Source of the DNA: Halosimplex litoreum | GTDB taxonomy: Archaea; Halobacteriota; Halobacteria; Halobacteriales; Haloarculaceae | Direction: 5' to 3' | NCBI RefSeq assembly: GCF_016065055.1 | Contig: NZ_CP065856.1 | Span: 3,161,836 to 3,225,835 of the forward strand | DNA: 64,000 nucleotides | Part shown: in pieces, positions 34,705 through 43,059 of the stretch | Position numbering within the stretch: position 1 is the stretch's first letter | Layout of the letters: every line of letters starts with the position of its first letter | Notes under the pieces: model-generated | The model's input: only the letters and a program-made list of their open reading frames with translations | Databases searched by the model: none | What the model was told of the DNA's origin: nothing | Position numbers and translations under genes: made by a program

Positions 34705-35826
34705 TTAGGTCACCTCGAATGCGTCGAGTATCGCCGCCGCCACGTCGTTGACCGGTGCCACGCCGTCGACACAGCCGGTCTCGATGGCCCGTTTGGGCAT
34801 CCCGAAGACCGCCGACGTGGCTTCGTCCTGTGCGACCGTGTAGCCGCCGGCCTCGTGGATCGCGCGAACGCCGCGTGCGCCGTCTTCGCCCATCCCGGTC
34901 AGGATGACGCCGGCGAGTGGGCTCGTGATCCGTTCGGCAGCCGTCTGCATCGTCACGTCGACCGCGGGCCTGACGTTGTTGACCGGCGGGTCCTGGGTCA
35001 GTCCGACCCGGAGGCGCCCGCGGCGATAGCCCGTCACTTCCATGTGGTAGTCGCCCGCGGCGATGAGCGCCTCGCCGCCACCGATCCGATCGCCGTCTTC
35101 GGCCTCACGCACGCTGTACTCGCTGCGGGCGTCCAGGCGTTCGGCGAAGCGACCGGTGAACCCGCTGGGCATGTGCTGGACGACCAGCACGCGCAGGTCC
35201 GCCGCCAGCGGCAGGTCCGAGAGGACTTGCTCGACGACGGTCGGGCCGCCCGTCGAGGAGCCGACGACGACCGTCGGGTCGTCGACGTACTCCGTCGTCG
35301 CGGCCCCGGCGTCGGAACCTACCGTTTCGGCGCCGCCCGCGTCGTCAGTGCCGACACCGCCGGTGTCGACCCCCGACCCGGCGGTCCGGGCGGAGGCCAC
35401 GTCCGAGGAGTCGGTCGGGTCGACGGCCGCGACGGACTCGACGACGTCGACGAGCTGGTCCTGCATGCGGGACATCTCCATCGACACCTCGCCGCCGGGC
35501 TTGCGGAAGAAGTCGACGGCGCCTTTCTCCAGGGCCTGGAACGTCACGTCGGCGTTCTCGTCGGTGTGGGCGGACAGCATCAGGATCGGGGTCGGCCGGG
35601 TCGACATGATCCGGTCGGTCGCCTCGATGCCGTTCATCTCCGGCATCTCCACGTCCATCGTCACCACGTCGGGGTCGGTCTCGACGACCGCGTCGACGGC
35701 TTCGCGACCGTTCTTGGCCACGGCGACCACGTCGATGCCGCTCTCCTCCAGGATGTCGGAGATGACGCTCCGCATGAAGTGCGAGTCGTCGGCGACGACC
35801 GCTCGCGGCGTCGAGCGTACCGTCAT
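34705..35826 (-). CDS. cheB: CheB, protein-glutamate methylesterase
   Basis: A 373-residue two-domain protein. The receiver (1-125) carries phosphoacceptor Asp58 (VVTMDVEMPEMNG). A 55-residue Gly/Thr-rich linker follows. The catalytic domain has the nucleophile Ser in VVVGSSTGGP, His in VVQHMPSGFT and Asp in LTGMGEDGARG. It removes methyl groups from transducers when phosphorylated by CheA. It is the first gene of the leftward operon, and its stop codon directly touches the cheA start. It is divergent from cheW. Confidence 0.95.
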   Translation of the reverse strand: MTVRSTPRAVVADDSHFMRSVISDILEESGIDVVAVAKNGREAVDAVVETDPDVVTMDVEMPEMNGIEATDRIMSTRPTPILMLSAHTDENADVTFQALEKGAVDFFRKPGGEVSMEMSRMQDQLVDVVESVAAVDPTDSSDVASARTAGSGVDTGGVGTDDAGGAETVGSDAGAATTEYVDDPTVVVGSSTGGPTVVEQVLSDLPLAADLRVLVVQHMPSGFTGRFAERLDARSEYSVREAEDGDRIGGGEALIAAGDYHMEVTGYRRGRLRVGLTQDPPVNNVRPAVDVTMQTAAERITSPLAGVILTGMGEDGARGVRAIHEAGGYTVAQDEATSAVFGMPKRAIETGCVDGVAPVNDVAAAILDAFEVT

Positions 35827-36014
35827 ATCGGACCCCCGGTGACGGCTCGGGCGAAGCCCGAGCGGTGTCGCCGGAACCCAGCCGGAGCCGGCACCATACC
35901 TACTCATGTGTGACGGTAGCGTCGGGATAAAGACTCCGCCCGCGGAATCAGCGTTGATAACCCGGGAGACACGCTTAAGACGCCGTCGCGGGCTCTTTGA
36001 GTCAACGGCCACCC

Positions 36015-36464
36015 ATGGCATCAGGTACTCAGAACGCGGCGCCGACGGCGACGGACGGACAGGTCCTGGAGTTCTCGCTGGGCGAGGAGACCTACTGCGT
36101 GAGCATCGACTACGTCACCGAGATCGTCGACGCCGGCGAGGTGACGACGGTCCCCAACTCGCCGCCCCACGTCCGCGGGGTGATGGACCTGCGCGGGCGC
36201 ACGACGTCGATCGTCGACCCGAAGGTCGTCTTCGGGATCGGCGGCGACGGCGCCGAGCGTCGGATCATCGTCTTCGACCCGGCGATCGTCGACGACCAGG
36301 GCGCCGCCGGTTGGCTGGTCGACGAGGTGTACCAGGTCGTGAAAGTCGACGGGTCGGACGTCGACGACTCCCCCTCCCAAGACGAGCAAGCCATCCACGG
36401 CGTCGTCAAGCGCGACGACGGGTTCGTCATCTGGGTCGACCCGAAGGCCGTCCACTCCGGGTGA
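36015..36464 (+). CDS. cheW: CheW, receptor-kinase coupling protein
   Basis: A 149-residue single-domain protein linking transducers to CheA. It has the CheW fold signature LEFSLGEETYCVSIDYVTEIVD, the PNSPPHVRGVMDLRGR motif and GWLVDEVYQVVKV. A TATA-like GCTTAAGA at 35973-35980 implies a short leader before this ATG. An in-frame TTG 18 nt upstream is less likely. It is divergent from cheB with about 190 nt between them, which must hold both promoters. Confidence 0.95.
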   Translation: MASGTQNAAPTATDGQVLEFSLGEETYCVSIDYVTEIVDAGEVTTVPNSPPHVRGVMDLRGRTTSIVDPKVVFGIGGDGAERRIIVFDPAIVDDQGAAGWLVDEVYQVVKVDGSDVDDSPSQDEQAIHGVVKRDDGFVIWVDPKAVHSG

Positions 36465-36504
36465 CCGTCCTATCGCACCGGCCCCGACTCCGACCACGAC
36501 CGGC
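36465..36504. other. Short spacer after cheW
   Basis: Forty bases separate the cheW stop from the IS605-type remnant. No terminator hairpin or gene is visible here. Confidence 0.4.
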
Positions 36505-36780
36505 TGACATCCTCCCACGAGTGAAGTCGTGGGGTTCCACGGTCACAGACCGTGCCCACGAGGGAGAGGTTCCCCACTCGGGTCGTTCGGTGGGGTTGTG
36601 GGCCGTGCCAGTGCGGCCCCCGACTCGGATAGCGGGCTTCATTTACCACCCCGCTGGCGTGCATATCCTTACCCGAGGCTCGGTAGCACAGCCTACGATA
36701 TGAATCGTGGTAGTTATTTCGGCTGTTGTCGGATTCATCCCACGGCTGAATCCGTGGGCTTTCTCCTTGAACCGCTGTAA
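36505..36780 (-). mobile_element. Remnant of an IS605/IS1341-type (TnpB) element without transposase
   Basis: The left part is TGACATCC followed by the hairpin CCCACGA-GTGAAG-TCGTGGG (36514-36533). The right part holds the hairpin CCCACGG-CTGAAT-CCGTGGG (36739-36758) followed by CTTTCTCC. Such subterminal hairpins near TGACATCC or GGATGTCA are typical of IS200/IS605-group ends in haloarchaea. The 200 bases between contain no tnpA or tnpB frame. This resembles the palindrome-associated, MITE-like derivatives known in halophiles. Orientation is inferred from the end motif. Confidence 0.6.
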
Positions 36781-36914
36781 TCGGTAGGCGGACCGTACCG
36801 ACGCCGCCGACCCTTTCGCGTGCTATCGATCGCGAAGTGATCGCATGAACAAGACTTTTTACCACAGACACCCGATGCTCCACCAGCCGAACTCCACGAG
36901 GATCCACGGAAGAC

Positions 36915-37640
36915 ATGATCGAACTAACGAAAACCGGCATCGACGGGTTGGACGAGATCCTGAACGGTGGTATTGTCACAAATTCGACTACCCTGGTGAG
37001 CGGGAATCCCGGGGCGGGCAAGAGTATCCTCTGTCTGCAGTTCATCTACAACGGCGTCGAGCAGTTCGACGAGAAAGGCATCTACCTCACCTTCGAGGAA
37101 GACGAGGAAGACCTGCGTGAGGCCGCCGAATCGATCGGCTTCGACAAGTGGGGCGAGTACGTCGACAACGGCGACATCAAGGTCTACGACAAGAAGGTCC
37201 TGCTGCGGGAGAACGATTTCTCGTCGTCGCTCGAACTCCTGCTCGACGACTTCGAGGACAACGACTACGACCGGGTCGTCCTCGACTCGCTGGCGATGTT
37301 CGAGCTCTTTTTCGAGAACGAACAGGAGAAGCGGACCTACCTGCTGAAGTTCACGGACATCCTCAGCCAGAACGACCTGACGACGCTGATGACCAACGAG
37401 CAGGGTGCCGTGTTCCCGGAGACGGAGATCGGGTTGGAGAACTACCTCACCGACGGGAACATCTACCTGATCCAGACGCCCACCGAGTCGGGCGTCAACC
37501 GGTACGTCTGGGTGGCCAAGATGCGCAAGCAGGACATCGAGACCGACATCTTCCCGATGGAGATCTCACAGGGCGGCATCCGCGTCCACCAGAACGCCAG
37601 CGCGTTCTCGATGATGAGCGAAGACGACAATCCGCTGTAG
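36915..37640 (+). CDS. KaiC-like (RAD55-type) single-domain ATPase
   Basis: A 241-residue protein. It has the KaiC-family start (TKTGIDGLDEILNGGI), Walker A SGNPGAGKSILC, the glutamate pair in YLTFEEDEEDLRE and Walker B DRVVLDSLAMF. It is similar in architecture to ArlH but is not the archaellum ArlH, which is present at 48664. A GAGGA sequence precedes the ATG. It lies between chemotaxis and archaellin genes, so a role in motility regulation is plausible but not shown. Confidence 0.85.
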   Translation: MIELTKTGIDGLDEILNGGIVTNSTTLVSGNPGAGKSILCLQFIYNGVEQFDEKGIYLTFEEDEEDLREAAESIGFDKWGEYVDNGDIKVYDKKVLLRENDFSSSLELLLDDFEDNDYDRVVLDSLAMFELFFENEQEKRTYLLKFTDILSQNDLTTLMTNEQGAVFPETEIGLENYLTDGNIYLIQTPTESGVNRYVWVAKMRKQDIETDIFPMEISQGGIRVHQNASAFSMMSEDDNPL

Positions 37641-37777
37641 TCGTCGGCGCCCGTTTTCACGATCGGAACCGGTTATTAGTTCGAAAAACGGCTGTTGTGA
37701 ACTTTCTCCGTGGTGATTAGTTCGGATCCACGACGCCCTCGCGGCCTCGGTAACCCGCCCATACCGGCAGCGATAGA

Positions 37778-37783
37778 TTTATA
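37778..37783 (+). promoter_or_regulatory. TATA box of the HTH regulator gene
   Basis: TTTATA is centred about 31 nt before the ATG at 37812, giving a transcript start a few bases ahead of the codon. Confidence 0.5.
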
Positions 37784-37811
37784 CTGCGGTGAATATACGT
37801 TTTGATAACGG

Positions 37812-38147
37812 ATGGCTTCAGCCGAGATCCTTCAGACACTGGGGAACAAATACAGCGCAGAGATCCTGGACGCAACCGACGAGCCCCAGTCGGCCCAGGA
37901 ACTGAGTGACGAGCTCGGGATCCCGATCGCCACCTGTTATCGCCGGATCGACGAGCTGACAGAGCACGACCTGCTCGAGCTCCACGACAACATCCTCTCG
38001 GACGACCGCCGGCGCATCAAGGTGTACCGGCGAAACGTCGACCAGGTCCACATCGACTTCGAGGAGTCGCTGACCGTCGAAGTCGAGGAGCGCACCGAGG
38101 TCACGAACAAGCTCGACGAGGCCTGGCGGACACTCTCCGAAAGCTGA
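37812..38147 (+). CDS. Winged-helix transcription regulator in the motility island
   Basis: A 111-residue ArsR-like winged helix. Helix-turn-helix residues are at SAQELSDELGIPIATCYRRIDEL (split here as about 28-50), followed by the wing (LLELHDNILSDDRRRIKVYRR). There are no metal-binding cysteines in the ArsR positions. Its location just upstream of the archaellin gene suggests control of motility genes, in the way winged-helix proteins do in other archaea. A small membrane protein gene follows, a pairing that is common in haloarchaea as far as I recall. Confidence 0.8.
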   Translation: MASAEILQTLGNKYSAEILDATDEPQSAQELSDELGIPIATCYRRIDELTEHDLLELHDNILSDDRRRIKVYRRNVDQVHIDFEESLTVEVEERTEVTNKLDEAWRTLSES

Positions 38148-38316
38148 CTCGCGTGCGCGCACGGACGTCCACCCCATCTCTCCCATCCCCCAGTTCCGTT
38201 TTCGCTCGACCGTCGAACACCGACGCGGAGCGATAGCGACGCAGAAATTCGGCTCCTGGGGCCGCGACGGGACGGTTTTGCGAGTGATTATCACGGGAGA
38301 TATTTTCGAGAGTGGA

Positions 38317-38323
38317 TTTAATA
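38317..38323 (+). promoter_or_regulatory. TATA box of the small membrane protein gene
   Basis: TTTAATA is centred about 30 nt before the GTG at 38350. This supports that GTG as the start and a near-leaderless message. Confidence 0.5.
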
Positions 38324-38349
38324 CGGGGTATCGAGAAGGCCGATACAAC

Positions 38350-38634
38350 GTGGTTTCAGTGATAGAGATCCTCTACGCCGTCTCGACGGTCGTGTTCGTC
38401 GTCGCCGGCCTGACGATGGTCGGGATGGCCATGCGCGCGTACGTGAAGACATCACGACAGGCGATGTTGCACCTCTCGCTGGGCTTTTCGCTCGCGGTGG
38501 CCGGCGCCGCGTCGACGATGATCAGCGCCTTCCTCACGAACTTCACCGGCACCCGGTCGCTACTGTTGGTCAACAGCGGCCTGACGACGTTCGGATTCCT
38601 GTTCGTGATGTACAGTCTCGTCATCTACGAGTGA
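38350..38634 (+). CDS. Small three-span membrane protein paired with the HTH regulator
   Basis: 94 residues from a GTG start, with hydrophobic stretches at about 4-26, 36-58 and 70-91. GTG codons at 38350 and 38359 are both possible; the TATA position favours 38350. It follows the HTH gene on the same strand with a gap of about 200 nt and its own promoter. It may act as a membrane partner of the regulator, but this is inference from position. Confidence 0.65.
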   Translation: MVSVIEILYAVSTVVFVVAGLTMVGMAMRAYVKTSRQAMLHLSLGFSLAVAGAASTMISAFLTNFTGTRSLLLVNSGLTTFGFLFVMYSLVIYE

Positions 38635-38872
38635 CCGACCGGCCCGGCGGCGGCCGACCGTTCTCAGTTATCGTTACGAGGTCTCGTATTTGCAGCCGTT
38701 CTTGAAGCGCCGCGTTAAAGTTTATACTCGCCATTTTCGACAGTGAAATCGCGATTTCGGCTGGAGATTACCGTTTTCAAGAACGATATTCGGTAGGATA
38801 CCCTTAATACGGGCGAACCGAACGTTCGGAGTAAGTCCGAGTCGCGCGGTACGCTCGGGCGGATACAAACCC
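38635..38872 (+). promoter_or_regulatory. Archaellin promoter region
   Basis: 238 nt, AT-rich. It has two good TATA candidates: TTTATA at 38721-38726 and TTAATA at 38804-38809. They would give leaders of about 120 or 40 nt before the archaellin ATG. I see no clear operator palindrome. Confidence 0.5.
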
Positions 38873-40243
38873 ATGTTCGACAATACAACGACGGAACGGC
38901 CGACCGACCGCGGGCAGGTCGGGATCGGGACCCTCATCGTGTTCATCGCGATGGTCCTGGTCGCCGCCATCGCGGCCGGTGTCCTGATCAACACCGCCGG
39001 CTTCCTGCAGTCCAGCGCGGAGCAGACCGGCGAGGAGAGTAGCCAGCAAGTCACCAATCAGCTGCAGGTCATCGGGACGACTGGGCAGATAACTGCTGGA
39101 GCGTCGTCGGCAGAGGACACTGGCCTGCTTGTGACATTCCAGGGATCCAGCGGCGGGAACACTGAAGACTTCCTTGGGGAGACGGAAATAACCGCTTCAA
39201 CGTCTACCTCCGACAAGCAATTGGGTGACGGAAGTAGTAACCAGATTACGATAACCTCTGGAAGTGACGTTGATCTGGTGTTCGTCCCGATCAACGAGTC
39301 TGCGTACCGCGTTGAGGAAGCCAACGGTGACGCCTCGTTCACTGTCAACCTCGGTGCTGGCGAAGAGTTGACCTCGAGTGGTACTCTTTCGCTGGCTGTT
39401 CCGGAAGACGCTGATGACTCCGGATCGACGACTTCCGTCAGCGTCGACACGACCCTCGACACTGAGACGGTCGAACTGAAGGTCTCGCAGCTGACCTACG
39501 ACGACGGCACCAGTTCGATCGACATTCTGGATGAGGGCGAGTTCACCCTGTCCGCGCAGACGTCGACCGTCGACATCGAAGCCCGGGACGGTTCTGGTAA
39601 TTTGGAGGACTCCATGACTGTCGATGTTGATAGCGGCGAAGTCGACATCGGTGTCGAGGTTCTTGCAGACGACAGCGACCTCACCGACAACACCTACCGA
39701 CTGACTGGCCCCAACGGCCAGACCGTTGAAATCAACAGAGACAGTTCTGTTACCGACGGTCCTGAAAACATTGAGTTCTCGCAAGACGTTGTACTTAGTA
39801 ACGACGGTACTGACGTTCAGCTGGGCTCCGGAAATGAATTCGCTTCCGAACCGTTGGCACTCGTCGATGCTAACGACGCGGGTATCGAACCCAAGGTCGG
39901 CAACATTGAGGTCATCGTCACCCAGTCGCCGGGTGCCGACGACATCGACATGAGTCAGACGACGATCAGCTTCATCGCACCTGACGGCAGCCACGACCTG
40001 ACTTACTCCGACAGCGAGTCCCCGGAAGAGGACACCGAATTCATCCTCGAAGCCGTTCAGGACGAAGACGACACGCTGCCGGTGCTGTCCTCCGGTGACC
40101 GCTTCACTATCAACGTCAACCCCGGCACGCTGAGCGCGGGCGCAACCGCTGAACTGTCGATCACCACGCCGTCGGGCGCCACGAAGACCGTGCTGCTCCG
40201 CGTACCCGACTCGCTGGCGAACAAGGAAGCCGTCTCGATATAA
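38873..40243 (+). CDS. arlA: Archaellin, single large filament subunit
   Basis: A 456-residue archaellin. The class III signal is typical: a charged N-terminus (DRGQVG) followed by the hydrophobic filament-core helix [22 protein letters not shown]. Cleavage by the prepilin peptidase is expected just before QVGIGT. The outer domain, about residue 80 to the end, is long and beta-rich (haloarchaeal archaellins are often near 200 residues). It has few basic residues, and I find only one N-glycosylation sequon (NES). The coding DNA is more AT-rich than its neighbours. No second archaellin gene lies in the window. Confidence 0.9.
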   Translation: MFDNTTTERPTDRGQVGIGTLIVFIAMVLVAAIAAGVLINTAGFLQSSAEQTGEESSQQVTNQLQVIGTTGQITAGASSAEDTGLLVTFQGSSGGNTEDFLGETEITASTSTSDKQLGDGSSNQITITSGSDVDLVFVPINESAYRVEEANGDASFTVNLGAGEELTSSGTLSLAVPEDADDSGSTTSVSVDTTLDTETVELKVSQLTYDDGTSSIDILDEGEFTLSAQTSTVDIEARDGSGNLEDSMTVDVDSGEVDIGVEVLADDSDLTDNTYRLTGPNGQTVEINRDSSVTDGPENIEFSQDVVLSNDGTDVQLGSGNEFASEPLALVDANDAGIEPKVGNIEVIVTQSPGADDIDMSQTTISFIAPDGSHDLTYSDSESPEEDTEFILEAVQDEDDTLPVLSSGDRFTINVNPGTLSAGATAELSITTPSGATKTVLLRVPDSLANKEAVSI

Positions 40244-40280
40244 CGTAGCGGCTCCCCCTCTTCGTCTTCTCTGACGCAGC

Positions 40281-40296
40281 TTTCTTTCCGTTTTTT
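40281..40296 (+). terminator. T-rich terminator behind the archaellin gene
   Basis: TTTCTTTCCGTTTTTT on the coding strand lies about 40-50 nt after the stop. Pyrimidine and U-rich tracts like this end transcripts in archaea. Confidence 0.5.
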
Positions 40297-40432
40297 CGAC
40301 GACGCCGAATCGACGAGTGGCGACACGCAGTTGCTGTTCAGACTAGAGAGATGATTCCCAGAACACGCACAGGTGACTTCCGAGCGGTGTCGACCCGCTG
40401 TGGGGCTTCCGCTTCGAGCGTTCGCCACGCCC

Positions 40433-40822
40433 CTACTCGGCTAGGTTCGTCACTGCCAGCAACTCCTCGACGTGTTCGGTTTCGAAATCGGAATCGGAAA
40501 CGACCAGTTCCGCGCCCGTCGACCGCGCCGTGGCGGCTATCAGCAGATCCCGCACGGCCATCTCGTCGCCGTCACTCCGTAGTTCGTTCTGTATTCTCGA
40601 TGCCTCCATCGCGACCGTCTCGGTCAGGCCGACCGACCGGACGCCACCGATAGACTGTCGAGCGACGTGCGCCGAAACGCCGTCTCTCCACATCGCACCG
40701 TTGACGAACTCGTAGACGCAGATACTCGATGTGAACCACGGTTCGTTACCTTCCAGATACGAGACTGCGGACGCCTCCGCACGCTTGTAGGAGAGGATCG
40801 CGGACGTGTCCAGAAACAGCAT
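40433..40822 (-). CDS. vapC: VapC-type PIN-domain toxin
   Basis: A 129-residue PIN-domain ribonuclease. The acidic active-site residues are visible in MLFLDTSAIL (Asp5), in SICVYEFVNG (Glu), in MAVRDLLIAATA (Asp) and in VVSDSDFE (Asp). It lies directly behind the antitoxin gene with no gap. It is the second gene of a two-gene module read against the archaellum operon. The length is typical. Confidence 0.88.
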   Translation of the reverse strand: MLFLDTSAILSYKRAEASAVSYLEGNEPWFTSSICVYEFVNGAMWRDGVSAHVARQSIGGVRSVGLTETVAMEASRIQNELRSDGDEMAVRDLLIAATARSTGAELVVSDSDFETEHVEELLAVTNLAE

Positions 40823-41017
40823 TCAGAAACTCCGCCGACTCCGCTCGATGTTCTTCTCGATCTCGTCGAGCGCCTCCTCGGACAGGTCGTCTTTCCGGAT
40901 CGGTTCGTCTTGGGACGTGACCCGGCGCAGGAATTCGTCCCACGTCTCGCCGTCCTGTTTCAACTCGTCGAGTCGGTCTTTCGTCGATTCGTTCACAGGG
41001 ATCGATGTTCTACTCAT
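40823..41017 (-). CDS. vapB: VapB-type antitoxin
   Basis: A 64-residue protein. The N-terminus (RTSIPVNESTKDRLDELK) is a ribbon-helix-helix DNA-binding segment. The acidic C-terminal helix (EEALDEIEKNIERSRRSF) is the expected toxin-wrapping part. Its stop codon is next to the vapC start. RHH antitoxins usually repress their own operon. The AT-rich sequence at 41018-41060 upstream holds its promoter. Confidence 0.85.
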   Translation of the reverse strand: MSRTSIPVNESTKDRLDELKQDGETWDEFLRRVTSQDEPIRKDDLSEEALDEIEKNIERSRRSF

Positions 41018-41074
41018 ACGAATTTATTTTGAATTCAGCCGGCGAAAAGGTTTCGCCGCCACAACTTTCAAACT

Positions 41075-41761
41075 CTACCGTATCGAAGTTGTACGAAGTT
41101 TGGCAGACCGCGCTGCCAGCCGCCAAACGCGGTAACTGGTGATCGACCGTATCGGTCGACCGTCCGCAAACTCATCCTCGTGATCCGAACACTGCACGTC
41201 CACATCGGATCCGGTCCGGACCGAGACGACCTCGGAGACGCGCTCGACCGCCGAGTGGCGACGCTCACTCACCAGTTTTCCGAACTCCGTCGGTTCCGGA
41301 CCGTGAGAGCAGACGATCGCTCGCGAGTAGTCGGCCTGCGCTACCCGCTGGAACCACTGTGCGACTTCCCGCTGGAATCGGTCGAACCAGTGCAGGTCCT
41401 CCTGGAGAACACCGTAGACGACATCGTGGTCGATATCGCCGTACCGGTGAGCTAGAACGTTTCGAAACCCGACGGCCTCCGCGATCTTGGCCTCGGTCTC
41501 TTCAGAGATGATATCCGCGTTCGCGACCGCTTCGATCTCCTCTTTCGACGTCCCACTCGGCGAGAGCTCCTCGCTCGCGCGGATGTGCTGGGCGAGGTCG
41601 ACACACGACTGTATCACGTTCATGAGGGTGCGTTCCACTGCCCGCTGCGTGACCGTGTCGTCGACGTACTCCGCTTTCGGAACGTCACGCATCTCTCGCA
41701 GGTCCTCGGTGTATTCGTGGATCTGTCGCAGTTTGTCGACGACGACGGCCTCGTCGACCAT
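41075..41761 (-). CDS. hepT: HepT-like toxin with unusual C-terminal extension
   Basis: 228 residues. The first 145 match HepT (DUF86), a HEPN ribonuclease, with the catalytic R-x4-H-x-Y motif in RNVLAHRY. Normal family members end near residue 140-150. The following 80 residues (starting around CSHGPEPTEFGK) are of different composition and resemble no domain known to me. The natural stop may have been lost by mutation or insertion. It abuts the nucleotidyltransferase gene. Confidence 0.85.
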   Translation of the reverse strand: MVDEAVVVDKLRQIHEYTEDLREMRDVPKAEYVDDTVTQRAVERTLMNVIQSCVDLAQHIRASEELSPSGTSKEEIEAVANADIISEETEAKIAEAVGFRNVLAHRYGDIDHDVVYGVLQEDLHWFDRFQREVAQWFQRVAQADYSRAIVCSHGPEPTEFGKLVSERRHSAVERVSEVVSVRTGSDVDVQCSDHEDEFADGRPIRSITSYRVWRLAARSAKLRTTSIR

Positions 41762-42196
41762 CTACGTCTCTCCGCGGGCCAGTCGGTCGATGAACTCGCG
41801 GCGCTCGCGCTCCCGGTCGGGCTCGGTCCGCTCGTACTCCGCTCGGAGTCGTCGTCGGCACTCCTCGACGGTCCGCTCGTCACCGACCAGGACTCGGCCG
41901 TCCCGGAGCGCCGCGTACGCGACGTGCGTCGGGAGCGAGTCGATGTCGCTCACGTCGGCGAATCCGTCCACGTGTGCCTGTAGCTCCGCGTCGATCCGAT
42001 TCCGACACCGGAACCGCTCCCGGTCGCTCATCCCGTCTGGAAACGAGAGCGCGATATCGACGTCCGACTCGGCGTCCGCCGTCCCGCGAGCGTGCGACCC
42101 GAACAGCAGCGCGAACCGGACCGGCGTCTCCCCGAGGTGTTTCCGTAATCCGTCCACGTCCACCCTATCGGGTAGTCGGTCGTCGGACTGTCCCAT
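41762..42196 (-). CDS. mntA: MntA-type nucleotidyltransferase antitoxin
   Basis: A 144-residue minimal nucleotidyltransferase. It has the GS-x10-D-x-D motif (GSHARGTADAESDVDIAL), which in MntA proteins transfers AMP onto the HepT toxin and so inactivates it. The C-terminal part is helical and charged. The stop touches the hepT start. The gene pair is transcribed opposite to the motility genes on both sides. Confidence 0.88.
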   Translation of the reverse strand: MGQSDDRLPDRVDVDGLRKHLGETPVRFALLFGSHARGTADAESDVDIALSFPDGMSDRERFRCRNRIDAELQAHVDGFADVSDIDSLPTHVAYAALRDGRVLVGDERTVEECRRRLRAEYERTEPDRERERREFIDRLARGET

Positions 42197-42377
42197 ACCG
42201 TTGGATCGAGTCCACGGTTCTTATATTCTGTCGACGCCGCCCACCGGAACGGGACAATCCATCTCGCCCACGATCCCGGTCCGTCTCGGGACGGTCTCGC
42301 TTTCGCTGGTCCCTCGCGCTCTCTCGATTGATACTCCGGGAGGAACCCTTTAGTCGCCGTCCGGATTTCTCCGAGAC

Positions 42378-42941
42378 ATGCCGAGTCGAAACGGACCAGA
42401 GACGGCGCTCGTCGTCGCGGTGGCGGTGCTCGCGCTGCTGGCGGTCGCCCCGGTCGGTCCGGCGGCGGCCCAAGAGGAGTGTCGCGCGGTCGAGGGCCGA
42501 CAGGTCTGCGTGCAGGACGTGTCGCTGTCGAGTTCCGTGCTCGTCGACGGCGAGCAGGGTGAGATCACGGCGACGATCGAGAACGTCGGCAACGAGACGG
42601 CGTCACCGTCTGTCATGCTGTCGGTCGCCCAGTCCGCCAACGAGACCGGGATCTACCAGATCGGACAGCCGGCGCTGGAACCCGGGGAGTCCACGACGCT
42701 CTCCCAGCCGCTGAACGCGACCACCAACGGCACCCACGCCTTCCAGATCCAGCTGCTCGACCCCGGGACGCGCGTGCGGTTCGACACCTCCGAACCGGTG
42801 ACGCTCGACGTCGTCGACGAGGCGCCGCCGGGCCTGGGTGGGCCGATCGACCGCGTCGAACTCGCGATCGGCGGGCTCGCGGTCGCGCTGGTCGGGTTCG
42901 CGGCGGTGGGCTACAGGGTCGTCGGCGAGTATCGCGAGTGA
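42378..42941 (+). CDS. Secreted CARDB-like protein with C-terminal membrane anchor
   Basis: A 187-residue protein. It has a Sec signal peptide (ALVVAVAVLALLAVAPVGPAAA), a beta-sandwich resembling CARDB or archaeal adhesion modules (VLVDGEQGEITATIENVGN) with sequons such as NET and NGT, and a C-terminal span at about 160-180 followed by a charged tail. It has two cysteines near the mature N-terminus. It is probably anchored in the membrane facing outward. It lies between the MntA module and the motility genes. Function unknown. Confidence 0.7.
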   Translation: MPSRNGPETALVVAVAVLALLAVAPVGPAAAQEECRAVEGRQVCVQDVSLSSSVLVDGEQGEITATIENVGNETASPSVMLSVAQSANETGIYQIGQPALEPGESTTLSQPLNATTNGTHAFQIQLLDPGTRVRFDTSEPVTLDVVDEAPPGLGGPIDRVELAIGGLAVALVGFAAVGYRVVGEYRE

Positions 42942-43059
42942 CCGGCCGGCTGGCCGCCGACCGGGGCCCGCCCGGACCGGAGTCCCAGGGGCAGATCCGC
43001 CGTCTCGCGGGCGTCTGACGCGGCGACGGAATTATGAGTCCCGACGGTCAAGGGAGTGT

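Noticed and set aside
32500-35913. An 1137-codon frame on the plus strand under cheA and cheB
   Set aside because: It lies antisense to genes with intact catalytic motifs, and its own composition (Val/Asp/Arg/Gly runs) has no domain.
36505-36780. Intrinsic terminator behind cheW
   Set aside because: The first hairpin lacks a T-run and has a partner at the other end with flanking bases of the IS605 type.
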